Shown one piece after another: positions 1 to 7,575 of a DNA stretch of 25,661 nucleotides. A model generated the notes under the pieces. It was not told the origin of the DNA. It made no database searches and was given only the letters and a program-made list of their open reading frames with translations. The number at the start of each line of letters is the position of its first letter. Within the stretch, counting starts at the first letter, position 1. Source of the stretch: a virus; the IMG/VR virus record IMGVR_UViG_3300031629_000069, positions 1-25,661 of that record; one strand, written 5' to 3'. Both the position numbers and the translations under genes were made by a program.

Positions 1-9
1 GAGAACATT

Positions 10-711
10 ATGGCTCTTGATTGCCAGATAGGCGCTTTAGGAGAGTTAGCGGACGAACTCGACGGCGTTTTCAAAATTATAGATGATAAGATCGCGTTTG
101 TCCAGAACAAGATAAATGCAATTCCTGGATTGGTAGATGCTGAACTAACTGCACAGATTGTTATATTAAAAGCGCAAATGGCAGAGCAGTTCCCACAGTT
201 GGCTGCATTAAGTGATCTCAAGTTGGCATTGCCAGAAGAGATTAAAAATATAGTAGACCTTGCACAAGATGCAGTTGCATTTGCAGGAGAGATTGAAAAC
301 TTAAAAGAGAAGTATGCCGACGCGGACATAGACCTGCTGAAAGACCCGGCTAATATTAGCAACTTGTTGCGTGATATCCAAGGAGACTTAAACAGGTTAT
401 GTGATTTAGTTCCTACTCTGGTAGAAGTAGAAGTAGAAGAATGTGAACCGGATACCACAGACGATGATGGCAATGCGGTAGCAGGCGCGTGTAAAATGGT
501 AAAGAAGACTGAATTGCGAGGCAGAGGAAATACTAAGATAGAGTTAAACTCTCGCCCTAACATAGATGTCAAGTCACTATTCACTAAGCAAGGAAGAAAA
601 GCCGCGGTTCAAGATATCAAAGAAGCTGTGCAAAATGCTAGAATTACCTTTGTTGATGAAGATGGATCAGGTAAAATCACAAAAAGTGGTTTTAATACTT
701 ACGGCTGGTAA
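10..711 (+). CDS. Uncharacterised helical virion-associated protein with C-terminal EF-hand-like loop
   Basis: I do not recognise the family. The 233-residue product is predominantly helical and acidic over residues 1-140, with leucine-rich heptad-like stretches that could form coiled coils. A charged acidic segment around residues 135-155 (run of V-E pairs, then D-D-D) leads to a more basic beta-like tail. Residues 216-227 read D-E-D-G-S-G-K-I-T-K-S-G, which fits an EF-hand-type calcium loop (D at 1, 3; S at 5; G at 6; I at 8) except that the final Glu is replaced by Gly. There is no signal peptide or membrane segment. The gene lies directly upstream of gp25 and the PAAR tip, so a baseplate, hub or spike role is the natural guess by synteny only. 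The ATG at position 10 has only a short upstream context in the window. Confidence 0.8.
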   Translation: MALDCQIGALGELADELDGVFKIIDDKIAFVQNKINAIPGLVDAELTAQIVILKAQMAEQFPQLAALSDLKLALPEEIKNIVDLAQDAVAFAGEIENLKEKYADADIDLLKDPANISNLLRDIQGDLNRLCDLVPTLVEVEVEECEPDTTDDDGNAVAGACKMVKKTELRGRGNTKIELNSRPNIDVKSLFTKQGRKAAVQDIKEAVQNARITFVDEDGSGKITKSGFNTYGW

Positions 712-719
712 AGGGGTTG

Positions 720-727
720 TATAAATA
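720..727 (+). promoter_or_regulatory. T4-type late promoter octamer upstream of gp25
   Basis: Exact TATAAATA. In T4 late promoters this octamer spans about -13 to -6 and is read by RNA polymerase carrying gp55. That places the predicted start site at about 733, the A of the gp25 ATG, so the transcript could be leaderless. No experimental support. Confidence 0.6.
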
Positions 728-732
728 GAACT

Positions 733-1128
733 ATGAAGAAGCAACCAACAAAACTATACACAGATATAGATATGAAGTTCACTAAGAACTTTATTAGTGG
801 GGATATTGGAAAGAAAACCGATGTCCATGCCATAAGACAAGCAATAAAGAACATCATTTACACTAATATAAATGAAAGACCGTTCGATCCTACCTGGGGA
901 TCACAAATCAGGGAGCTTCTCTTTGAGCCTGTCGATGATTTGTCGAGTGGAGTATTGGAGAATCTCATTCAACAAGCTATAGAGAATCACGAACCTAGGT
1001 GTCAAGTGAAACAGGTTAGAGTTACAGCCGCCGCAGATGATAATTCGTATGATGCTGAAGTATATTTTTATGTATTAGGAATGAGAGATATGCAAAAACT
1101 GAGTGTTGTTTTGTCGAGGTTACGATAA
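733..1128 (+). CDS. gp25: Baseplate wedge subunit gp25
   Basis: The 131-residue product matches T4 gp25 (132 residues), the small wedge protein of the inner baseplate that belongs to the gp25/GPW family conserved in contractile injection systems and sheath-like baseplates. The N-terminus K-L-Y-T-D-I-D aligns with the start of T4 gp25, and the family hallmark R-P-F-D-P-T-W-G, followed by I-R-E-L-L-F-E-P, sits at residues 49-66. The start at 733 keeps the conserved N-terminus, although the nearest purine-rich stretch (AGGGG at 712-716) is about 16 bases upstream, too far for a normal ribosome-binding site. The stop shares one base with the start of the PAAR gene (TAATG), indicating translational coupling. 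Confidence 0.93.
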   Translation: MKKQPTKLYTDIDMKFTKNFISGDIGKKTDVHAIRQAIKNIIYTNINERPFDPTWGSQIRELLFEPVDDLSSGVLENLIQQAIENHEPRCQVKQVRVTAAADDNSYDAEVYFYVLGMRDMQKLSVVLSRLR

Positions 1129-1439
1129 TGCCCAGTGTACTGGTTGGACCTGCAACCGCTGGTGCAGACACTGCCCATGTTGGTCCATTTGGAGTTGGAG
1201 CAGTTTCCCTAGCCAACGTGACCGTTAAAGCTGGAGCAACTTATATAGTATGTGTTGGGGATGTTGTGGCACCCCATAGCGGAACTTCCTCAACTCCTCA
1301 CGTGGCACCGCTTACGGTAAGTACAGGATCTAGTACGGTAAAAATAAATGGAAGAGCCGTGGCTATGGTAGGTTCAGTGGCTTCATGTGGGGGAATTGTC
1401 ACTACAACTCCTTACCCTACTGTCATAATTGGCGCATAA
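1128..1439 (+). CDS. gp5.4: PAAR-domain baseplate spike tip protein (gp5.4-like)
   Basis: The 103-residue product is glycine- and valine-rich and has the PAAR-repeat pattern of short beta strands that form the sharp cone at the end of the central spike. T4 gp5.4 is of similar size and binds the tip of the gp5 beta-helix. Possible metal ligands for the zinc site are C42, H50, H58 and C87; the PAAR family uses three His and one Cys, so the exact set is uncertain. The segment around residues 70-80 (V-K-I-N-G-R-A-V-A) is the typical PAAR strand. It starts within the stop codon of gp25 and precedes gp6, the order expected for a T4-like baseplate cluster. Confidence 0.9.
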   Translation: MPSVLVGPATAGADTAHVGPFGVGAVSLANVTVKAGATYIVCVGDVVAPHSGTSSTPHVAPLTVSTGSSTVKINGRAVAMVGSVASCGGIVTTTPYPTVIIGA

Positions 1440-1442
1440 ATA
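1435..1442 (+). promoter_or_regulatory. Probable late promoter variant upstream of gp6
   Basis: CATAAATA, one base off the T4 consensus and consistent with the NATAAATA late motif described for marine T4-like phages. It overlaps the end of the PAAR gene; the predicted start near 1448 leaves about 14 bases of leader containing AAGAGA before the gp6 ATG at 1462. Confidence 0.5.
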
Positions 1443-1461
1443 AAACAAAAAGAGACAAGTA

Positions 1462-3372
1462 ATGGCAATTAAAAATGTTACTAATTTAGACTTTGACACG
1501 ATCAAAGCGAATCTGAAAAATCATCTCTCAGCACAGAGTGAGTTTTCTGATTATAATTTTGAGGCATCTGGTCTTTCCACTATAGTGGATCTTCTTGCAT
1601 ATAATACACATTACAATGCTGTCATGGCACACTTGGTTGCGAATGAATCTTTTATAGACAGCGCAGTAAAGAGAAATTCAGTGGTATCTATAGCGAAGAC
1701 TATGGGATACACTCCACGATCTGCTAAATCGGCTCGTGCGACTATAACATTGACCGTTAAGCCGGACACTACTTACACTTCAAACACGCTGTACATTTCA
1801 AAAGATACTGTATTTACCAGCACAGTTAATGGTAAAGCATATACATTTACTCCTTTAACAGATGTGACAATAACCAGAACATATGATGCCGCAGGTTTAG
1901 ACCAGTTCGTAGCAACTGGTATGGTATTGGTAGAAGGAAAAAGAACAAACACATCTATGCTTATCGATGCAAACAGTTTACAGGGTCCAGTTGTTATTCC
2001 TAATGATGGCGTAGATACTACTACAATAACCTGTACGATCAAAGATAATATTAATAGTAGTTCCACGACAGCTTATTCTCATGCTGCCAACATTCTTGAT
2101 ATTGATTCTACCTCAAAGATATTCTATTTAGAAGAATCTACTAATGGAAGATATCAAGCAACTTTCGGCGACGATGTGTTGGGTAAGAAACTTGTTGCTG
2201 GTAATGTCGTGAGATTGGAATATGTTGTTTGTGCAGGGGCTGCCCCGAATGGAACCAAATCATTTAAAAACTCTGTCAATTTTACTGGCACAAGTGAGTC
2301 TGTTACAGGTACTGTTTCATTGGCAGCATCCGGTGGAGCGGCACTAGAAGACATCGCAAGTATTCGGTTTAATGCACCCAGATTTGCCGCAACTAAGAAT
2401 AGAATTGTCACGAAGACTGATTACGAGACTGTTATTAAGGCATCCAATGCAAACATCAAAGCAGTCACCGTTTGGGGTGGAGAAGATAATATTCCTCCCA
2501 TCTATGGAAAAGTGTTCGTTTCATTGCAAGCACAAGCAGGACTTGTAATAACAAAAGCAGAAAAGAATACATTACTGAATGACGTTATTGCAATAAAGCA
2601 ACCAATAACAATGACCACAGAGTTCGTTGATCCTGAGTTTACCTACCTTGGTATGAATATCAGCGCATCATATGATGCTAAAGTTACGACAGCATCTTCC
2701 GCAACTTTACAGGCGGCAATTGTCGCCGAAGTAGAAAGCTATTTTGATGGTACACTAAATACATTGAAGAAGAACTTCTATTACTCGTTCATTGCGAATA
2801 GAATCAATAATGTTTCAAACTCTATTATTGGTAATAATATTGAATTGCGTATTCAGAAAAGACTGACTCCTGTACTCAATTCTGTTGGTCGATATGAGCC
2901 AAAATTTAATAATAAGATATTGCCTAGTTCAATTAGAACCAACCATTTTACTGCTAAGATAAATAATACAACGTACACATGTAATATTCAAGATCAACCC
3001 GATGCAGAGGTTATTGCTCCTGTATATTCAGGAAAGGGAGTTCTTCAACTTGTTGTTGTTGGTTCTGGTATAGTAATTAATGATAACTTAGGAACGATTG
3101 ATTATGATACCGGCGCGATAGATATATCTTCACTGTATATAGTTTCTGTTCTTGGTAGTGTTAATACTGTGCGAGTAAGTGCTACTCCACACGAAGGATC
3201 AAAAGATATATCCACAGACGTACTTGTTCGTACAACTGAAGAGCAGTTATTTGCCGTTGTTCCACAACCAGCAAGAAACATTATTCTTACTCTTGACAAG
3301 AGCGCGTCCGATATACCAAACAATATTAGACCGGGAATTTCTGTAACTATGGTACCGAGAGTAGCTGACTAA
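1462..3372 (+). CDS. gp6: Baseplate wedge subunit gp6 (baseplate J-like)
   Basis: The 636-residue product is close in length to T4 gp6 (660), which forms the continuous inner ring of the baseplate by dimerising between wedges. The N-terminal helical block (L-D-F-D-T-I-K, then L-L-A-Y-N-T-H-Y-N-A) is the characteristic start of gp6 in marine T4-like phages. The baseplate-J core signature appears as A-P-R at about residues 305-307, then K-T-D-Y-E and W-G-G-E-D-N at 338-343 followed by P-P-I-Y-G-K-V. The C-terminal part is beta-rich. The stop overlaps the ATG of the following gene by one base (TAATG at 3370-3374), so gp6 and the gp7-position protein are probably translated together. Confidence 0.93.
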   Translation: MAIKNVTNLDFDTIKANLKNHLSAQSEFSDYNFEASGLSTIVDLLAYNTHYNAVMAHLVANESFIDSAVKRNSVVSIAKTMGYTPRSAKSARATITLTVKPDTTYTSNTLYISKDTVFTSTVNGKAYTFTPLTDVTITRTYDAAGLDQFVATGMVLVEGKRTNTSMLIDANSLQGPVVIPNDGVDTTTITCTIKDNINSSSTTAYSHAANILDIDSTSKIFYLEESTNGRYQATFGDDVLGKKLVAGNVVRLEYVVCAGAAPNGTKSFKNSVNFTGTSESVTGTVSLAASGGAALEDIASIRFNAPRFAATKNRIVTKTDYETVIKASNANIKAVTVWGGEDNIPPIYGKVFVSLQAQAGLVITKAEKNTLLNDVIAIKQPITMTTEFVDPEFTYLGMNISASYDAKVTTASSATLQAAIVAEVESYFDGTLNTLKKNFYYSFIANRINNVSNSIIGNNIELRIQKRLTPVLNSVGRYEPKFNNKILPSSIRTNHFTAKINNTTYTCNIQDQPDAEVIAPVYSGKGVLQLVVVGSGIVINDNLGTIDYDTGAIDISSLYIVSVLGSVNTVRVSATPHEGSKDISTDVLVRTTEEQLFAVVPQPARNIILTLDKSASDIPNNIRPGISVTMVPRVAD

Positions 3373-6300
3373 TGAGCGCACCAAGATTTAAGAAGTATAT
3401 AAAAGCGATTGCCGTCGCCAATGGCGGCACTGGTTATCAGCCAAGTGGTAATATCCTCACATCTGGCGACCAACAATATGCTCTTGATTATTTTGGAGAA
3501 AACTATGTCATTTATTTTGGTCAATCTACAACCACATTTGCCATAGACTTAAAAGTAGTAATTAGTGCGCCAACAAGTACTATATCTGGTGATACTCTTG
3601 TGCAAGCAACTGCTACCTTAACATTAAGTTCTGGTGTTATTACAGCAATTACTTTGACAGAGATTGGTGATGGATATATTACTGCACCAACGGTACATCT
3701 GACAGGTACGCCCACTTCACTTACGAATGCATCCACTATTGATTTATCACGAGATGATGGCACTTATACTTCCATTCCTACTACATCGCTTGATGGTATT
3801 GGTACTGGTACTACGGTTGATATAACAGTGGAATCTGGTAAGATTGTACAGATTATTCCAAGTGTTGGAACAAACTACAGAGTAGGCGAAATGCTTACTG
3901 TAAGTGCAGTTTCTATCGGTGGTACTGGCTCAGAAGATCCCATCAACTTTACCGTGTCACAAATCAACGGTGGCATTGGCGCATCATTCACAGTCGAACT
4001 TGGGCAGATTGCTAAGCCAGATACATATCATAAGCCTAAAGTATATCCGGTTATAAAGAATCAGATACCAGAATTTATTAGAGAAGAATATCCTACTCTG
4101 GCTACATTCGTTGAGAAATATTACGAGTTCAACGATCTAAACACCACTGCATATGGCATAGGTCCTACTAATATATTGCATACTATGCAAGATAGAATGG
4201 ACCTTGGTTTTCAGAATTACGGAGAAGAAACTAAGACTGATTTCTTAGATACATTCTTTGAGCAGTACGGCAAAGATTTCCCAGTGACGCTTGCCGCAGA
4301 TAAAAATATACTACTAAAGAATATTAAAGACTTTTACACAGCTAAAGGTTCTGTAAAAGGAATTGAACTTCTATTCAGAATCATGTATAATGAGACTGTC
4401 GAAGTATTTGTGCCAAATCAATACACACTGCGCCCCTCTGCTAATGTATGGTCTAGGGAGTATGTGGTAAAAGTATATGCCAATGCGTTTATTCCATTGT
4501 TTGGTGATTTTGATATTTATGATCCAACTGAATTCGATGGGAAAGCGGTATCAGTACATTACCAAGAGTCTATTGGATCTGTTACTGCCCATAGAATAAA
4601 ACCGGCTAATGTAACTCAGGTTAAAGAGATTGCATACACTTCTCCTACGGCATATGAACTTACACTAGACATTGATCCAAGTTTTACTATACAGAGTAAC
4701 GGTGCAGGATTTGAAGCTACCGCTGTTGTTGGTGGCAAGATAGCGACTATTGACACTATCTCGCAGGATGCATCACGCGCTCATGGCACATACACAATTT
4801 CGCCTTCTGGTTCCACTTCATCTGTTACTGGTGCAGGTGCAACATTTAGTGTTGTTGTAAATAGTTCAGACGGGACTACTGTAACAGTCACGGGTGTTGG
4901 TGATAGTTACGCGCCACTAGAAACTATCACCATACTTGATAGTACCTTGGGTGGTGGCGGAGCGGCTTCACTTACATTTAGAGTTGCCACGATCACTGAT
5001 GGTAAGGTAAATAGTGTAACTATAACATCGGCTGGTTCACAGTACGGACACAATCCTGATATAGCGGTAACGCCTGCAAGTGGCGATACGATAACAACTG
5101 CTGTACAGTTGGAAAGTAGAGTAACTGATGGTAAAGTTACTTCTATATTGTTTACTGATGATGTGCAGGGACTAGGATACAATAACCCTCCTATAATTAG
5201 AACCCCAATATATCCAACTTCAAGTTACCTAAGTTTAGCATCAGAAGACGGCTCGGAACCACAACACAAGAAAGCAATAGTACAGAGAATTCTTACTGGT
5301 GCTGTATATAAATCAAATTCGGGCGCCGCAAATGGCGGATTCAAAGTCGGTGAAACATTCACAGTAAATGAAGGATCATTGTTAGCCGAATATGCTACCG
5401 ATTATTTTGCAGAGGACTACACTCTGCTCACTCTAGCCAACAATGCGTTTGTGCGAATTTCTAAAATTGATTCTGCTGGCTATCCTAAAATACTTGAAGT
5501 TATCTCTATCGGCATTGGATTTCAGACTTCTACTTTCGATTTTGCAATCGTTTCTAAAACTGGTGCTACTTCTACACTAACAGCAACTACTGGATACAAC
5601 GCTGTCTATCCTGGCGTATATCAAACAACTTCTGGATTTTTGTCTAACGTAAACAAATTACAAGACAATAAGATTTATCAAGCATTCTCATACCAAATTC
5701 GTTCTGACAGACCTAAATCAGATTGGGGCGAATACGTTAAGAGAGCCGCACATCCGGCTGGCATGATTGGATATGCTGACTTACAAATTACTGGTTCAGT
5801 CGATGTGGGCAACACCATGTCGGTAGACACTGATTTGATCTTCTACGTTGTTACACCGGACATCGAAGTTGTTGTAACGCAAGAGGTTGTTACTAGAGAC
5901 ATAGAATCTAATGGACATGCAGATACATTCGCAACCGCAGAGCCAATATTCTTTACTGGACCAGGATTAGTAAAGAATGATATTCCTGTTATGCAAGATG
6001 CCGCACCTATCTTTGATGTGGAATCTGTTCTTACTGAAGTATATCAGGTAGATGAATCAACCGCATTTGTCTTTGAGAAAAATGCGATAGTTGATACTTA
6101 TGCCACGCAAGATGCTATTACAAGAGAATGGGTGGCATTGATAAGTAGGGCAGATACTGCGGACGCTGGCGATACTATCAACACCAAAGAAATTCGTCCT
6201 GTGTTGGAAAGTTCTATCCACACAGAAGATGAGCAATCAGTATATGCGATAGATTATTTCTTGGAAGATTATGTTGCTAATAATAATCCAGAATTTGTAA

Positions 6301-7019
6301 TTGAGATGAACGCAGTAACAGATTCTTCTGCGATACAAGACGCACCCGCACTTGATATAGTATTTGCGGCTAACAAAATAACAGACTCAACCACGGTACA
6401 AGATAGTCCAGTAACTGTTCTTGGATTTCTCAGATACTTTGTGGGTGCAACCGGTGATGATGTGGTTATGAGTGATGTGGTAAACAACCTACATCCATTC
6501 TTGTTCAAGACTGAACAGCCCGTTATCGCAGACGTACCCAGCTTGCAATCTGGATTACCAAAAGCTGATTCATATGCCACGCAAGATGCTATTACAAGAG
6601 AATGGGTAGCATCGTTAAGTAGGACAGATACTGCGGCGTTCACAGATACAGTTGGTTGCAATGATATGCAAGTGTTCAAGGGTGATGGTGCCGCGATGGC
6701 GGATGTCATTGCTAAGGTCATGGTGAATACACTTACTACAGAAACTTACACTGTGGGCGATATAGCAACCCGAGGGTTCAATAAGAATGGTATAAGTGAT
6801 AGTGGAGCATTACAGGATGTATCAATCACTACTCCCGGTCTACATAAAGCGGAAGTAACGACTGCGACTACCACAAATGTCGTAACATTCCCAGACATAA
6901 ATAGAACAGATACGCCTGTCACTACAGAAGGTGGAAGTATCACAATGCAAGATTTCATAGGATCTTCTGACTACTTCTTAGAAGATTATGTTGCAAGTGA
7001 AGTCAGAAGTATCGCATAA
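3372..7019 (+). CDS. gp7: Giant baseplate wedge protein in gp7 position, repeat-rich
   Basis: The 1215-residue product lies between gp6 and gp8, where T4 encodes gp7 (1032 residues), the wedge-assembly initiator; the assignment rests on position and size, not on recognised T4 gp7 motifs. Residues about 11-215 and 440-605 are built of short beta repeats ending in G-x-G-Y or similar followed by P-x-V/I. Residues about 220-365 form a helical conserved block (F-I-R-E-E-Y-P at 235-241, then a G-S-V-K-G-I-E-L-L-F segment) seen in marine T4-like baseplate proteins. Residues about 870-1195 carry at least seven D-x-x-x-x-Q-D repeats, two of them embedded in a near-identical 64-base DNA repeat. A separate motif D-Y-F-x-E-x-Y occurs four times (39, 677, 961, 1200). 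The C-terminal repeat zone may form an extended arm or fibre-binding segment. Confidence 0.85.
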   Translation: MSAPRFKKYIKAIAVANGGTGYQPSGNILTSGDQQYALDYFGENYVIYFGQSTTTFAIDLKVVISAPTSTISGDTLVQATATLTLSSGVITAITLTEIGDGYITAPTVHLTGTPTSLTNASTIDLSRDDGTYTSIPTTSLDGIGTGTTVDITVESGKIVQIIPSVGTNYRVGEMLTVSAVSIGGTGSEDPINFTVSQINGGIGASFTVELGQIAKPDTYHKPKVYPVIKNQIPEFIREEYPTLATFVEKYYEFNDLNTTAYGIGPTNILHTMQDRMDLGFQNYGEETKTDFLDTFFEQYGKDFPVTLAADKNILLKNIKDFYTAKGSVKGIELLFRIMYNETVEVFVPNQYTLRPSANVWSREYVVKVYANAFIPLFGDFDIYDPTEFDGKAVSVHYQESIGSVTAHRIKPANVTQVKEIAYTSPTAYELTLDIDPSFTIQSNGAGFEATAVVGGKIATIDTISQDASRAHGTYTISPSGSTSSVTGAGATFSVVVNSSDGTTVTVTGVGDSYAPLETITILDSTLGGGGAASLTFRVATITDGKVNSVTITSAGSQYGHNPDIAVTPASGDTITTAVQLESRVTDGKVTSILFTDDVQGLGYNNPPIIRTPIYPTSSYLSLASEDGSEPQHKKAIVQRILTGAVYKSNSGAANGGFKVGETFTVNEGSLLAEYATDYFAEDYTLLTLANNAFVRISKIDSAGYPKILEVISIGIGFQTSTFDFAIVSKTGATSTLTATTGYNAVYPGVYQTTSGFLSNVNKLQDNKIYQAFSYQIRSDRPKSDWGEYVKRAAHPAGMIGYADLQITGSVDVGNTMSVDTDLIFYVVTPDIEVVVTQEVVTRDIESNGHADTFATAEPIFFTGPGLVKNDIPVMQDAAPIFDVESVLTEVYQVDESTAFVFEKNAIVDTYATQDAITREWVALISRADTADAGDTINTKEIRPVLESSIHTEDEQSVYAIDYFLEDYVANNNPEFVIEMNAVTDSSAIQDAPALDIVFAANKITDSTTVQDSPVTVLGFLRYFVGATGDDVVMSDVVNNLHPFLFKTEQPVIADVPSLQSGLPKADSYATQDAITREWVASLSRTDTAAFTDTVGCNDMQVFKGDGAAMADVIAKVMVNTLTTETYTVGDIATRGFNKNGISDSGALQDVSITTPGLHKAEVTTATTTNVVTFPDINRTDTPVTTEGGSITMQDFIGSSDYFLEDYVASEVRSIA
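6099..6162 (+). repeat. Direct repeat copy 1 within gp7-position gene
   Basis: A 64-base segment repeated at 6573-6636 with four mismatches; the first 35 bases are identical. It encodes Y-A-T-Q-D-A-I-T-R-E-W-V-A and following residues. In-frame, 474 bases (158 codons) between copies. Confidence 0.9.
6573..6636 (+). repeat. Direct repeat copy 2 within gp7-position gene
   Basis: Second copy of the 64-base repeat at 6099-6162, 60 of 64 bases identical. The nucleotide identity exceeds what protein conservation alone requires, which points to recent duplication or gene conversion inside the C-terminal repeat zone. Confidence 0.9.
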
Positions 7020-7023
7020 CTCT

Positions 7024-7031
7024 TATAAATA
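7024..7031 (+). promoter_or_regulatory. Late promoter octamer before the 150-residue virion protein gene
   Basis: Exact TATAAATA just after the gp7-position stop codon. Predicted start near 7037 gives a leader of about 54 AT-rich bases. The leader ends in a strong ribosome-binding site, AGGAGAAG at 7079-7086, four bases before the ATG at 7091. The combination suggests high late expression. Confidence 0.75.
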
Positions 7032-7090
7032 AAAGAGAATATATTATATATTACACATATCACATTACAAAAAAAACTAGGAGAAGTTAA

Positions 7091-7543
7091 ATGTTAAATA
7101 AAATAGCTAAAATGAGCGCCAAGGGCAAATTGCATGTCGCACTTTATGGACCAGATGGTGCCCTAAAAGAAGAGCGCCTTGTGACTAACGTAGTTGTAGA
7201 CGATGGACTAGACTACATTGCATCACGGATTAAAGATGCATCTGCGACTGCTATGAGCCATATGGCTTGTGGTTCAAACGCTACCGCCGCCGCGGCTGGC
7301 AACACCGCACTTGGTACAGAACTTGGTCGTGTTGCATTAACATCAACCACTGTAACAAACGCATCTGTTCAGTATATTGGCGATTTCCCTGCTGGTACTG
7401 GTACTGGCGCTGTTGTTGAAGCTGGTGTCTTGAATGCATCATCGGGTGGTACGCTCTTATGTCGTACAGTATTTGCTGTTGTCAACAAAGGCTCGGCTGA
7501 TACTCTGAAAGTTACTTGGACCGTAACAGTTGCAGATTCATAA
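7091..7543 (+). CDS. Small conserved virion structural protein
   Basis: The 150-residue product begins with a short helix and then K-G-K-L-H-V-A-L-Y-G-P-D-G, V-V-V-D-D-G-L-D-Y-I-A-S-R and alternating Thr/Val/Gly-rich beta strands to the end. This layout resembles small beta-sandwich proteins found between baseplate genes in many tailed phages, usually annotated only as structural; I recall the pattern but cannot name a family. No signal peptide or membrane segment is present. The gene has its own late promoter (7024-7031) and the best ribosome-binding site in the window, so it may be needed in more copies than the wedge proteins around it. It separates gp7 from gp8, which are adjacent in T4. 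Confidence 0.85.
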   Translation: MLNKIAKMSAKGKLHVALYGPDGALKEERLVTNVVVDDGLDYIASRIKDASATAMSHMACGSNATAAAAGNTALGTELGRVALTSTTVTNASVQYIGDFPAGTGTGAVVEAGVLNASSGGTLLCRTVFAVVNKGSADTLKVTWTVTVADS

Positions 7544-7575
7544 GAATCATTAAATTAACTGAAGAGGTTTAACTA

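Noticed and set aside
2958-2965. GATAAATA inside gp6
   Set aside because: More than 400 bases before the next gene, which is translationally coupled to gp6; probably incidental in AT-rich coding DNA.
6269-6721. 150-codon open frame on the minus strand
   Set aside because: Lies wholly within the gp7-position gene, follows its repeat pattern in antisense and has no promoter, ribosome-binding site or recognisable domain.
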